Below, in pieces: positions 35,024-48,723 of a stretch of 64,000 nucleotides of DNA (positions are counted from its first letter, which is position 1; each line of letters starts with the position of its first letter). The stretch lies in assembly GCA_951799425.1 (NCBI GenBank), contig OX637402.1, positions 2,046,501 through 2,110,500 on the forward strand. Reading direction: 5' to 3'. This stretch comes from Ilex aquifolium. Taxonomy: Eukaryota; Streptophyta; Magnoliopsida; Aquifoliales; Aquifoliaceae. Made by a program: the position numbers and the translations under genes. The notes under the pieces are model-generated. The model was not told the origin of the DNA and made no database searches. It worked only from the letters and a program-made list of their open reading frames with translations.

Positions 35024-36550
35024 TGTAACACCCCGAATTTTCTTTTATATATTTATAGAGATATATATATATATATAGTAAATAAAAAGTGTAAATATGT
35101 AGATATATGTAGTGACATAAGAATAAACCGTAGGAATAAATGCTATGGAGACAATTTGATTGGGAAGTTACGTGTCGAAGATGTTTAAACTTGGAAAGGG
35201 TGATTAGACAAGTTTCTAAAAGTTTGTAGGTCAAAATAATGATTCCATTGAATCCGGAAGGTAGAAAAACATTGGGAGTGGTAATATGGATGTATTGGAA
35301 GTTAGGAAGTGTCTCGGAGTTAAAATACACTTTAGCGAGAATTTGGGTAAAAATGGGTATTGAACACTACTTAGTGTTTTGGCCATAACTTTTTATCTTT
35401 AAGTCCAATTGATCTGAAATTTTTACAGTAGATAGTAGACATCTAGGGCTACAAAAGTATGTCTCATGAACATTTTCCAATTCGACCTCTAAATGGGTCA
35501 AAACTGCATTGGAAGTTGAAACAAAAATCTGGCAGTCAAACCGTACCGGTACGCCGAACTCCAGTAGCTAAACCGTACCGGTACGCCCGATAAAGCCAGC
35601 CCGATCCGACTGCGGGTCTTTCTCCATTTCCTCCACTATAAATACATTTTGTCACCTCCTTAGCCTTCATTACACCACTCCAAACCCTAGAAAACATAAG
35701 AGAGGAAGAGAGAAAGAGAGAAACACAAGATCAAGAGAAAACAAGAGATTGAAGGGTTGATTCAAGATCAAAGCCCTAATTTTTCCAAGAACATCAAGGT
35801 AGGGGTTTTCTCTCACTCACTTACATTGAGTCTAGGGTATTTATATATGTATGTTTTTGCTATCAATGGTATATATATGCTATAGAATCATCATCTCTTA
35901 GGCTTTTTGCGAAGATTACATTGTTAGGGTTTAATACCCATTAAATCTCTTTTCTAGCTTTAAAACCCTAGTTTTTGGGAGAGTGATGTATTTCTTCTTA
36001 AATGCTTCTTTATTATGAACTTCGAAAACCATAGTTGTTTGTGTGGGGTAGAAAAATGATGTTATTGTGATCTCATGTATTTTCCTTGTTGGTTGGGGAA
36101 TTGTTACATAATATATCTTGGGGATTTTGTAGAGATGCGTGTAAAATGATATAAATATTGGAACGGTATGCTTGGTTGGGTTGTTTGTGATGCTTTGAGG
36201 GTGAGAGGTTCCTTATAAGAATGCTCATGCCAAGAGAGGAGAGTATGTGATTTCCCTCAAGAGGTTCCTTATAAGGATGCTTGAGTTTGTGATGCCTTGA
36301 GGGTGAGAGGTTCCTTATAAGGATGTTCATGCCAAGAGAGGAGAGTATGTGATTTTCCTTAAGAAGTTCCTTATAAGGATGCTTAAGAAACTAAGCCTTG
36401 AGGGTGAGAGGTTCCTTATAAGGATGCTCATGCCAAAAGAGGATAGTATGTAATTTTCCTCAAGAGGTTCCTTATAAGGATGCTTGAGTAACCAAGCCTT
36501 GAGGGTGAGAGGTTCCTTATAAGGATGCTCATGCCAAAAGAGGACAATAT
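35024..36550 (+). repeat. Monomer 24 (1527 bp, long leader, AT run 17 nt)
   Basis: TATA box 35636-35644. It matches monomer 22 (GGTAGAAAA, TTGCGAAG, TTTTGTAGAG) and adds TGCTTTGAGG, shared only with monomer 25. Confidence 0.95.
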
Positions 36551-38075
36551 TGTAACACCCCGAATTTTCTTTTATATATTTATAGAGATATATATATATA
36601 TAGTAAATAAAAAGTGTAAATATGTAGATATATGTAGTGACATAAGAATAAACCGTAGGAATAAATGCTATGGAGACAATTTGATTGGGAAGTTACGTGT
36701 CGAAGATGTTTAAACTTGGAAAGGGTGATTAGACAAGTTTCTAAAAGTTTGTAGGTCAAAATAATGATTCCATTGAATCCGGAAGGTCGAAAAACATTGG
36801 GAGTGGTAATATGGATGTATTGGAAGTTAGGAAGTGTCTCGGAGTTAAAATACACTTTAGCGAGAATTTGGGTAAAAATGGGTATTGAACACTACTTAGT
36901 GTTTTGGCCATAACTTTTTATCTTTAAGTCCAATTGATCTGAAATTTTTACAGTAGATAGTAGACATCTAGGGCTACAAAAGTATGTCTCATGAACATTT
37001 TCCAATTCGACCTCTAAATGGGTCAAAACTGCATTGGAAGTTGAAACAAAAATCTGGCAGTCAAACCGTACCGGTACGCCGAACTCCAGTAGCTAAACCG
37101 TACCGGTACGCCCGATAAAGCCAGCCCGATCCGACTGCGGGTCTTTCTCCATTTCCTCCACTATAAATACATTTTGTCACCTCCTTAGCCTTCATTACAC
37201 CACTCCAAACCCTAGAAAACATAAGAGAGGAAGAGAGAAAGAGAGAAACACAAGATCAAGAGAAAACAAGAGATTGAAGGGTTGATTCAAGATCAAAGCC
37301 CTAATTTTTCCAAGAACATCAAGGTAGGGGTTTTCTCTCACTCACTTACATTGAGTCTAGGGTATTTATATATGTATGTTTTTGCTATCAATGGTATATA
37401 TATGCTATAGAATCATCATCTCTTAGGCTTTTTGCGAAGATTACATTGTTAGGGTTTAATACCCATTAAATCTCTTTTCTAGCTTTAAAACCCTAGTTTT
37501 TGGGAGAGTGATGTATTTCTTCTTAAATGCTTCTTTATTATGAACTTCGAAAACCATAGTTGTTTGTGTGGGGTAGAAAAATGATGTTATTGTGATCTCA
37601 TGTATTTTCCTTGTTGGTTGGGGAATTGTTACATAATATATCTTGGGGATTTTGTAGAGATGCGTGTAAAATGATATAAATATTGGAACGGTATGCTTGG
37701 TTGGGTTGTTTGTGATGCTTTGAGGGTGAGAGGTTCCTTATAAGAATGCTCATGCCAAGAGAGGAGAGTATGTGATTTCCCTCAAGAGGTTCCTTATAAG
37801 GATGCTTGAGTTTGTGATGCCTTGAGGGTGAGAGGTTCCTTATAAGGATGTTCATGCCAAGAGAGGAGAGTATGTGATTTTCCTTAAGAAGTTCCTTATA
37901 AGGATGCTTAAGAAACTAAGCCTTGAGGGTGAGAGGTTCCTTATAAGGATGCTCATGCCAAAAGAGGATAGTATGTAATTTTCCTCAAGAGGTTCCTTAT
38001 AAGGATGCTTGAGTAACCAAGCCTTGAGGGTGAGAGGTTCCTTATAAGGATGCTCATGCCAAAAGAGGACAATAT
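36551..38075 (+). repeat. Monomer 25 (1525 bp, long leader, AT run 15 nt), mosaic
   Basis: TATA box 37161-37169. The 5' end has the 15-nt AT run and GGTCGAAAA. The rest has CATAACTTTTT, TTGCGAAG, TTTTGTAGAG and TGCTTTGAGG as in monomer 24. This looks like a recombinant of two neighbouring monomer types. Confidence 0.95.
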
Positions 38076-39600
38076 TGTAACACCCCGAATTTTCTTTTAT
38101 ATATTTATAGAGATATATATATATATAGTAAATAAAAAGTGTAAATATGTAGATATATGTAGTGACATAAGAATAAACCGTAGGAATAAATGCTATGGAG
38201 ACAATTTGATTGGGAAGTTACGTGTCGAAGATGTTTAAACTTGGAAAGGGTGATTAGACAAGTTTCTAAAAGTTTGTAGGTCAAAATAATGATTCCATTG
38301 AATCCGGAAGGTCGAAAAACATTGGGAGTGGTAATATGGATGTATTGGAAGTTAGGAAGTGTCTCGGAGTTAAAATACACTTTAGCGAGAATTTGGGTAA
38401 AAATGGGTATTGAACACTACTTAGTGTTTTAGCCATAAATTTTTATCTTTAAGTCCAATTGATCTGAAATTTTTACAGTAGATTGTAGACATCTAGGGCT
38501 ACAAAAGTATGTCTCATGAACATTTTCCAATTCGACCTCTAAATGGGTCAAAACTGCATTGGAAGTTGAAACAAAAATCTGGCAGTCAAACCGTACCGGT
38601 ACGCCGAACTCCAGTAGCTAAACCGTACCGGTACGCCCGATAAAGCCAGCCCGATCCGACTGCGGGTCTTTCTCCATTTCCTCCACTATAAATACATTTT
38701 GTCACCTCCTTAGCCTTCATTACACCACTCCAAACCCTAGAAAACATAAGAGAGGAAGAGAGAAAGAGAGAAACACAAGATCAAGAGAAAACAAGAGATT
38801 GAAGGGTTGATTCAAGATCAAAGCCCTAATTTTTCCAAGAACATCAAGGTAGGGGTTTTCTCTCACTCACTTACATTGAGTCTAGGGTATTTATATATGT
38901 ATGTTTTTGCTATCAATGATATATATATGCTATAGAATCATCATCTCTTAGGCTTTTTGCAAAGATTACATTGTTAGGGTTTAATACCCATTAAATCTCT
39001 TTTCTAGCTTTAAAACCCTAGTTTTTGGGAGAGTGATGTATTTCTTTTTAAATGCTTCTTTATTATGAACTTCGAAAACCATAGTTGTTTGTGTGGGGTA
39101 GAAAAATGATGTTATTGTGATCTCATGTATTTTCCTTGTTGGTTGGGGAATTGTTACATAATATATCTTGGGGATTTTGGAGAGATGCGTGTAAAATGAT
39201 ATAAATATTGGAACGGTATGCTTGGTTGGGTTGTTTGTGATGCCTTGAGGGTGAGAGGTTCCTTATAAGGATGCTCATGTCAAGAGAGGAGAGTATGTGA
39301 TTTCCCTCAAGAGGTTCCTTATAAGGATGCTTGAGTTTGTGATGCCTTGAGGGTGAGAGGTTCCTTATAAGGATGTTCATGCCAAGAGAGGAGAGTATGT
39401 GATTTTCCTTAAGAGGTTCCTTATAAGGATGCTTAAGAAACTAAGCCTTGAGGGTGAGAGGTTCCTTATAAGGATGCTCATGCCAAAAGAGGATAGTATG
39501 TAATTTTCCTCAAGAGGTTCCTTATAAGGATGCTTGAGTAACCAAGCCTTGAGGGTGAGAGGTTCCTTATAAGGATGCTCATGCCAAAAGAGGACAATAT
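38076..39600 (+). repeat. Monomer 26 (1525 bp, long leader, AT run 15 nt)
   Basis: TATA box 38686-38694. It carries TTTTAGCC and GATTGTAGAC. It is the first half of a 3052-bp pair (26-27) that is repeated immediately by 28-29. Confidence 0.95.
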
Positions 39601-41127
39601 TGTAACACCCGGAATTTTCTTTTATATATTTATAGAGATATATATATATATATAGTAAATAAAAAGTGTAAATATGTAGATATATGTAGTGACATAAGAA
39701 TAAACCGTAGGAATAAATGCTATGGAGACAATTTGATTGGGAAGTTACGTGTCGAAGATGTTTAAACTTGGAAAGGGTGATTAGACAAGTTTCTAAAAGT
39801 TTGTAGGTCAAAATAATGATTCCATTGAATCCGGAAGGTAGAAAAACATTGGGAGTGGTAATATGGATGTATTGGAAGTTAGGAAGTGTCTCGGAGTTAA
39901 AATACACTTTAGCGAGAATTTGGGTAAAAATGGGTATTGAACACTACTTAGTGTTTTGGCCATAACTTTTTATCTTTAAGTCCAATTGATCTGAAATTTT
40001 TACAGTAGATAGTAGACATCTAGGGATACAAAAGTGTGTCTCATGAACATTTTCCAATTCGACCTCTAAATGGGTCAAAACTGCATTGGAAGTTGAAACA
40101 AAAATCTGGCAGTCAAACCGTACCGGTACGCCGAACTCCAGTAGCTAAACCGTACCGGTACGCCCGATAAAGCCAGCCCGATCCGACTGCGGGTCTTTCT
40201 CCATTTCCTCCACTATAAATACATTTTGTCACCTCCTTAGCCTTCATTACACCACTCCAAACCCTAGAAAACATAAGAGAGGAAGAGAGAAAGAGAGAAA
40301 CACAAGATCAAGAGAAAACAAGAGATTGAAGGGTTGATTCAAGATCAAAGCCCTAATTTTTCCAAGAACATCAAGGTAGGGGTTTTCTCTCACTCACTTA
40401 CATTGAGTCTAGGGTATTTATATATGTATGTTTTTGCTATCAATGGTATATATATGCTATAGAATCATCATCTCTTAGGCTTTTTGCGAAGATTACATTG
40501 TTAGGGTTTAATACCCATTAAATCTCTTTTCTAGCTTTAAAACCCTAGTTTTTGGGAGAGTGATGTATTTCTTCTTAAATGCTTCTTTATTATGAACTTC
40601 GAAAACCATAGTTGTTTGTGTGGGGTAGAAAAATGATGTTATTGTGATCTCATGTATTTTCCTTGTTGGTTGGGGAATTGTTACATAATATATCTTGGGG
40701 ATTTTGTAGAGATGCGTGTAAAATGATATAAATATTGGAACGGTATGCTTGGTTGGGTTGTTTGTGATGCCTTGAGGGTGAGAGGTTCCTTATAAGAATG
40801 CTCATGCCAAGAGAGGAGAGTATGTGATTTCCCTCAAGAGGTTCCTTATAAGGATGCTTGAGTTTGTGATGCCTTGAGGGTGAGAGGTTCCTTATAAGGA
40901 TGTTCATGCCAAGAGAGGAGAGTATGTGATTTTCCTTAAGAAGTTCCTTATAAGGATGCTTAAGAAACTAAGCCTTGAGGGTGAGAGGTTCCTTATAAGG
41001 ATGCTCATGCCAAAAGAGGATAGTATGTAATTTTCCTCAAGAGGTTCCTTATAAGGATGCTTGAGTAACCAAGCCTTGAGGGTGAGAGGTTCCTTATAAG
41101 GATGCTCATGCCAAAAGAGGACAATAT
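39601..41127 (+). repeat. Monomer 27 (1527 bp, long leader, AT run 17 nt)
   Basis: TATA box 40213-40221. Its start reads ACACCCGGAATT instead of ACACCCCGAATT, and it carries AGGGATACAAAAGTGTG. Monomer 29 shares both changes. It otherwise belongs to the GGTAGAAAA and TTGCGAAG family. Confidence 0.95.
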
Positions 41128-42652
41128 TGTAACACCCCGAATTTTCTTTTATATATTTATAGAGATATATATATATATAGTAAATAAAAAGTGTAAATAT
41201 GTAGATATATGTAGTGACATAAGAATAAACCGTAGGAATAAATGCTATGGAGACAATTTGATTGGGAAGTTACGTGTCGAAGATGTTTAAACTTGGAAAG
41301 GGTGATTAGACAAGTTTCTAAAAGTTTGTAGGTCAAAATAATGATTCCATTGAATCCGGAAGGTCGAAAAACATTGGGAGTGGTAATATGGATGTATTGG
41401 AAGTTAGGAAGTGTCTCGGAGTTAAAATACACTTTAGCGAGAATTTGGGTAAAAATGGGTATTGAACACTACTTAGTGTTTTAGCCATAAATTTTTATCT
41501 TTAAGTCCAATTGATCTGAAATTTTTACAGTAGATTGTAGACATCTAGGGCTACAAAAGTATGTCTCATGAACATTTTCCAATTCGACCTCTAAATGGGT
41601 CAAAACTGCATTGGAAGTTGAAACAAAAATCTGGCAGTCAAACCGTACCGGTACGCCGAACTCCAGTAGCTAAACCGTACCGGTACGCCCGATAAAGCCA
41701 GCCCGATCCGACTGCGGGTCTTTCTCCATTTCCTCCACTATAAATACATTTTGTCACCTCCTTAGCCTTCATTACACCACTCCAAACCCTAGAAAACATA
41801 AGAGAGGAAGAGAGAAAGAGAGAAACACAAGATCAAGAGAAAACAAGAGATTGAAGGGTTGATTCAAGATCAAAGCCCTAATTTTTCCAAGAACATCAAG
41901 GTAGGGGTTTTCTCTCACTCACTTACATTGAGTCTAGGGTATTTATATATGTATGTTTTTGCTATCAATGATATATATATGCTATAGAATCATCATCTCT
42001 TAGGCTTTTTGCAAAGATTACATTGTTAGGGTTTAATACCCATTAAATCTCTTTTCTAGCTTTAAAACCCTAGTTTTTGGGAGAGTGATGTATTTCTTTT
42101 TAAATGCTTCTTTATTATGAACTTCGAAAACCATAGTTGTTTGTGTGGGGTAGAAAAATGATGTTATTGTGATCTCATGTATTTTCCTTGTTGGTTGGGG
42201 AATTGTTACATAATATATCTTGGGGATTTTGGAGAGATGCGTGTAAAATGATATAAATATTGGAACGGTATGCTTGGTTGGGTTGTTTGTGATGCCTTGA
42301 GGGTGAGAGGTTCCTTATAAGGATGCTCATGTCAAGAGAGGAGAGTATGTGATTTCCCTCAAGAGGTTCCTTATAAGGATGCTTGAGTTTGTGATGCCTT
42401 GAGGGTGAGAGGTTCCTTATAAGGATGTTCATGCCAAGAGAGGAGAGTATGTGATTTTCCTTAAGAGGTTCCTTATAAGGATGCTTAAGAAACTAAGCCT
42501 TGAGGGTGAGAGGTTCCTTATAAGGATGCTCATGCCAAAAGAGGATAGTATGTAATTTTCCTCAAGAGGTTCCTTATAAGGATGCTTGAGTAACCAAGCC
42601 TTGAGGGTGAGAGGTTCCTTATAAGGATGCTCATGCCAAAAGAGGACAATAT
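41128..42652 (+). repeat. Monomer 28 (1525 bp, long leader, AT run 15 nt)
   Basis: TATA box 41738-41746. It cannot be told from monomer 26 at any marker I checked. Confidence 0.95.
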
Positions 42653-44179
42653 TGTAACACCCGGAATTTTCTTTTATATATTTATAGAGATATATATATA
42701 TATATAGTAAATAAAAAGTGTAAATATGTAGATATATGTAGTGACATAAGAATAAACCGTAGGAATAAATGCTATGGAGACAATTTGATTGGGAAGTTAC
42801 GTGTCGAAGATGTTTAAACTTGGAAAGGGTGATTAGACAAGTTTCTAAAAGTTTGTAGGTCAAAATAATGATTCCATTGAATCCGGAAGGTAGAAAAACA
42901 TTGGGAGTGGTAATATGGATGTATTGGAAGTTAGGAAGTGTCTCGGAGTTAAAATACACTTTAGCGAGAATTTGGGTAAAAATGGGTATTGAACACTACT
43001 TAGTGTTTTGGCCATAACTTTTTATCTTTAAGTCCAATTGATCTGAAATTTTTACAGTAGATAGTAGACATCTAGGGATACAAAAGTGTGTCTCATGAAC
43101 ATTTTCCAATTCGACCTCTAAATGGGTCAAAACTGCATTGGAAGTTGAAACAAAAATCTGGCAGTCAAACCGTACCGGTACGCCGAACTCCAGTAGCTAA
43201 ACCGTACCGGTACGCCCGATAAAGCCAGCCCGATCCGACTGCGGGTCTTTCTCCATTTCCTCCACTATAAATACATTTTGTCACCTCCTTAGCCTTCATT
43301 ACACCACTCCAAACCCTAGAAAACATAAGAGAGGAAGAGAGAAAGAGAGAAACACAAGATCAAGAGAAAACAAGAGATTGAAGGGTTGATTCAAGATCAA
43401 AGCCCTAATTTTTCCAAGAACATCAAGGTAGGGGTTTTCTCTCACTCACTTACATTGAGTCTAGGGTATTTATATATGTATGTTTTTGCTATCAATGGTA
43501 TATATATGCTATAGAATCATCATCTCTTAGGCTTTTTGCGAAGATTACATTGTTAGGGTTTAATACCCATTAAATCTCTTTTCTAGCTTTAAAACCCTAG
43601 TTTTTGGGAGAGTGATGTATTTCTTCTTAAATGCTTCTTTATTATGAACTTCGAAAACCATAGTTGTTTGTGTGGGGTAGAAAAATGATGTTATTGTGAT
43701 CTCATGTATTTTCCTTGTTGGTTGGGGAATTGTTACATAATATATCTTGGGGATTTTGTAGAGATGCGTGTAAAATGATATAAATATTGGAACGGTATGC
43801 TTGGTTGGGTTGTTTGTGATGCCTTGAGGGTGAGAGGTTCCTTATAAGAATGCTCATGCCAAGAGAGGAGAGTATGTGATTTCCCTCAAGAGGTTCCTTA
43901 TAAGGATGCTTGAGTTTGTGATGCCTTGAGGGTGAGAGGTTCCTTATAAGGATGTTCATGCCAAGAGAGGAGAGTATGTGATTTTCCTTAAGAAGTTCCT
44001 TATAAGGATGCTTAAGAAACTAAGCCTTGAGGGTGAGAGGTTCCTTATAAGGATGCTCATGCCAAAAGAGGATAGTATGTAATTTTCCTCAAGAGGTTCC
44101 TTATAAGGATGCTTGAGTAACCAAGCCTTGAGGGTGAGAGGTTCCTTATAAGGATGCTCATGCCAAAAGAGGACAATAT
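42653..44179 (+). repeat. Monomer 29 (1527 bp, long leader, AT run 17 nt)
   Basis: TATA box 43265-43273. It cannot be told from monomer 27 at any marker I checked, including ACACCCGGAATT and AGGGATAC. Confidence 0.95.
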
Positions 44180-45704
44180 TGTAACACCCCGAATTTTCTT
44201 TTATATATTTATAGAGATATATATATATATAGTAAATAAAAAGTGTAAATATGTAGATATATGTAGTGACATAAGAATAAACCGTAGGAATAAATGCTAT
44301 GGAGACAATTTGATTGGGAAGTTACGTGTCGAAGATGTTTAAACTTGGAAAGGGTGATTAGACAAGTTTCTAAAAGTTTGTAGGTCAAAATAATGATTCC
44401 ATTGAATCCGGAAGGTCGAAAAACATTGGGAGTGGTAATATGGATGTATTGGAAGTTAGGAAGTGTCTCGGAGTTAAAATACACTTTAGCGAGAATTTGG
44501 GTAAAAATGGGTATTGAACACTACTTAGTGTTTTAGCCATAAATTTTTATCTTTAAGTCCAATTGATCTGAAATTTTTACAGTAGATTGTAGACATCTAG
44601 GGCTACAAAAGTATGTCTCATGAACATTTTCCAATTCGACCTCTAAATGGGTCAAAACTGCATTGGAAGTTGAAACAAAAATCTGGCAGTCAAACCGTAC
44701 CGGTACGCCGAACTCCAGTAGCTAAACCGTACCGGTACGCCCGATAAAGCCAGCCCGATCCGACTGCGGGTCTTTCTCCATTTCCTCCACTATAAATACA
44801 TTTTGTCACCTCCTTAGCCTTCATTACACCACTCCAAACCCTAGAAAACATAAGAGAGGAACAGAGAAAGAGAGAAACACAAGATCAAGAGAAAACAAGA
44901 GATTGAAGGGTTGATTCAAGATCAAAGCCCTAATTTTTCCAAGAACATCAAGGTAGGGGTTTTCTCTCACTCACTTACATTGAGTCTAGGGTATTTATAT
45001 ATGTATGTTTTTGCTATCAATGATATATATATGCTATAGAATCATCATCTCTTAGGCTTTTTGCAAAGATTACATTGTTAGGGTTTAATACCCATTAAAT
45101 CTCTTTTCTAGCTTTAAAACCCTAGTTTTTGGGAGAGTGATGTATTTCTTTTTAAATGCTTCTTTATTATGAACTTCGAAGACCATAGTTGTTTGTGTGG
45201 GGTAGAAAAATGATGTTATTGTGATCTCATGTATTTTCTTTGTTGGTTGGGGAATTGTTACATAATATATCTTGGGGATTTTGGAGAGATGCGTGTAAAA
45301 TGATATAAATATTGGAACGGTATGCTTGGTTGGGTTGTTTGTGATGCCTTGAGGGTGAGAGGTTCCTTATAAGGATGCTCATGTCAAGAGAGGAGAGTAT
45401 GTGATTTCCCTCAAGAGGTTCCTTATAAGGATGCTTGAGTTTGTGATGCCTTGAGGGTGAGAGGTTCCTTATAAGGATGTTCATGCCAAGAGAGGAGAGT
45501 ATGTGATTTTCCTTAAGAGGTTCCTTATAAAGATGCTTAAGAAACTAAGCCTTGAGGGTGAGAGGTTCCTTATAAGGATGCTCATGCCAAAAGAGGATAG
45601 TATGTAATTTTCCTCAAGAGGTTCCTTATAAGGATGCTTGAGTAACCAAGCCTTGAGGGTGAGAGGTTCCTTATAAGGATGCTCATGCCAAAAGAGGACA
45701 ATAT
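44180..45704 (+). repeat. Monomer 30 (1525 bp, long leader, AT run 15 nt)
   Basis: TATA box 44790-44798. The 5' part has TTTTAGCC and GATTGTAGAC as in monomer 28. The 3' part has CGAAGACC and TTTTCTTTG as in monomer 21. Private changes are GAGGAACAGAG in the purine tract and TTATAAAGATG in one palindrome. Confidence 0.95.
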
Positions 45705-47213
45705 TGTAACACCCCGAATTTTCTTTTATATATTTATAGAGATATATATATATATATAGTAAATAAAAAGTGTAAATATGTAGATATATGTAGTGACATA
45801 AGAATAAACCGTAGGAATAAATGCTATGGAGACAATTTGATTGGGAAGTTACGTGTCGAAGATGTTTAAACTTGGAAAGGGTGATTAGACAAGTTTCTAA
45901 AAGTTTGTAGGTCAAAATAATGATTCCATTGAATCCGGAAGGTAGAAAAACATTGGGAGTGGTAATATGGATGTATTGGAAGTTAGGAAGTGTCTCGGAG
46001 TTAAAATACACTTTAGCGAGAATTTGGGTAAAAATGGGTATTGAACACTACTTAGTGTTTTGGCCATAACTTTTTATCTTTAATCCAATTGATCTGAAAT
46101 TTTTACAGTAGATAGTAGACATCTAGGGCTACAAAAGTATGTCTCATGAACATTTTCCAATTCGACCTCTAAATGGGTCAAAACTGCATTGGAAGTTGAA
46201 ACAAAAATCTGGCAGTCAAACCGTACCGGTACGCCGAACTCCAGTAGCTAAACCGTACCGGTACGCCCGTTAAAGCCAGCCCGATCCGACTGCGGGTCTT
46301 TCTCCATTTCCTCCACTATAAATACATTTTGTCACCTCCTTAGCCTTCATTACACCACTCCAAACCCTAGAAAACATAAGAGAGGAAGAGAGAAAGAGAG
46401 AAAACAAGAGATTGAAGGGTTGATTCAAGATCAAAGCCCTAATTTTTCCAAGAACATCAAGGTAGGGGTTTTCTCTCACTCACTTACATTGAGTCTAGGG
46501 TATTTATATATGTATGTTTTTGTTATCAATGGTATATATATGCTATAGAATCATCATCTCTTAGGCTTTTTGCAAAGATTACATTGTTAGGGTTTAATAC
46601 CCATTAAATCTCTTTTCTAGCTTTAAAACCCTAATTTTTGGGAGAGTGATGTATTTCTTCTTAAATGCTTCTTTATTATGAACTTCGAAAACCATAGTTG
46701 TTTGTGTGGGGTAGAAAAATGATGTTATTGTGATCTCATGTATTTTCCTTGTTGGTTGGGGAATTGTTACATAATATATCTTGGGGATTTTGGAGAGATG
46801 CGTGTAAAATGATATAAATATTGGAACGGTATGCTTGGTTGGGTTGTTTGTGATGCCTTGAGGGTGAGAGGTTCCTTATAAGGATGCTCATGCCAAGAGA
46901 GGAGAGTATGTGATTTCCCTCAAGAGGTTCCTTATAAGGATGCTTGAGTTTGTGATGCCTTGAGGGTGAGAGGTTCCTTATAAGGATGTTCATGCCAAGA
47001 GAGGAGAGTATGTGATTTTCCTTAAGAGGTTCCTTATAAGGATGCTTAAGAAACTAAGCCTTGAGGGTGAGAGGTTCCTTATAAGGATGCTCATGCCAAA
47101 AGAGGATAGTATGTAATTTTCCTCAAGAGGTTCCTTATAAGGATGCTTGAGTAACCAAGCCTTGAGGGTGAGAGGTTCCTTATAAGGATGCTCATGCCAA
47201 AAGAGGACAATAT
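45705..47213 (+). repeat. Monomer 31 (1509 bp, short leader, AT run 17 nt, 1-bp deletion)
   Basis: TATA box 46316-46324. A private 1-bp deletion gives TTTAATCCAATT near 46080. It carries GGTAGAAAA and CCCGTTAAAG. TTGTTATCAATGG and CCCTAATTTTTGG are shared with monomer 33. It is the first short-leader unit after 16 long ones. Confidence 0.95.
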
Positions 47214-48723
47214 TGTAACACCCCGAATTTTCTTTTATATATTTATAGAGATATATATATATATATAGTAAATAAAAAGTGTAAATATGTAGATATATGT
47301 AGTGACATAAGAATAAACCGTAGGAATAAATGCTATGGAGACAATTTGATTGGGAAGTTACGTGTCGAAGATGTTTAAACTTGGAAAGGGTGATTAGACA
47401 AGTTTCTAAAAGTTTGTAGGTCAAAATAATGATTCCATTGAATCCGGAAGGTCGAAAAACATTGGGAGTGGTAATATGGATGTATTGGAAGTTAGGAAGT
47501 GTCTCGGAGTTAAAATACACTTTAGCGAGAATTTGGGTAAAAATGGGTATTGAACACTACTTAGTGTTTTGGCCATAAATTTTTATCTTTAAGTCCAATT
47601 GATCTGAAATTTTTACAGTAGATAGTAGACATCTAGGGCTACAAAAGTTTGTCTCATGAACATTTTCCAATTCGACCTCTAAATGGGTCAAAACTGCATT
47701 GGAAGTTGAAACAAAAATCTGGCAGTCAAACCGTACCGGTACGCCGAACTCCAGTAGCTAAACCATACCGGTACGCCCGATAAAGCCAGCCCGATCCGAC
47801 TGCGGGTCTTTCTCCATTTCCTCCACTATAAATACATTTTGTCACCTCCTTAGCCTTCATTACACCACTCCAAACCCTAGAAAACATAAGAGAGGAAGAG
47901 AGAAAGAGAGAAAAGAAGAGATTGAAGGGTTGATTCAAGATCAAAGCCCTAATTTTTCCAAGAACATCAAGGTAGGGGTTTTCTCTCACTCACTTACATT
48001 GTGTCTAGGGTATTTATATATGTATGTTTTTGCTATCAATGGTATATATATGCTATAGAATCATCATCTCTTAGGCTTTTTGCAAAGATTACATTGTTAG
48101 GGTTTAATACCCATTAAATCTCTTTTCTAGCTTTAAAACCCTAGTTTTTGGGAGAGTGATGTATTTCTTTTTAAATGCTTCTTTATTATGAACTTCGAAG
48201 ACCATAGTTGTTTGTGTGGGGTAGAAAAATGATGTTATTGTGATCTCATGTATTTTCCTTGTTGGTTGGGGAATTGTTACATAATATATCTTGGGGATTT
48301 TGGAGAGATGCGTGTAAAATGATATAAATATTGGAACGGTATGCTTGGTTGGGTTGTTTGTGATGCCTTGAGGGTGAGAGGTTCCTTATAAGGATGCTCA
48401 TGCCAAGAGAGGAGAGTATGTGATTTCCCTCAAGAGGTTCCTTATAAGGATGCTTGATTTTGTGATGCCTTGAGGGTGAGAGGTTCCTTATAAGGATGTT
48501 AATGCCAAGAGAGGAGAGTATGTGATTTTCCTTAAGAAGTTCCTTATAAGGATGCTTAAGAAACTAAGCCTTGAGGGTGAGAGTTTCCTTATAAGGATGC
48601 TCATGCCAAAGGAGGATAGTATGTAATTTTCCTCAAGAGGTTCCTTATAAGGATGCTTGAGTAACCAAGCCTTGAGGGTGAGAGGTTCCTTATAAGGATG
48701 CTCATGCCAAAAGAGGACAATAT
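47214..48723 (+). repeat. Monomer 32 (1510 bp, short leader, AT run 17 nt)
   Basis: TATA box 47826-47834. It carries AAAGTTTGTCTC, a second palindrome mutated to CATACCGGTACG, GAAAAGAAGAG, ATTGTGTCTAGG, CTTGATTTTGTG and GTTAATGCC, all shared with monomer 34. It differs from 34 in having TTTCTTTTTAA and CGAAGACC. Confidence 0.95.
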
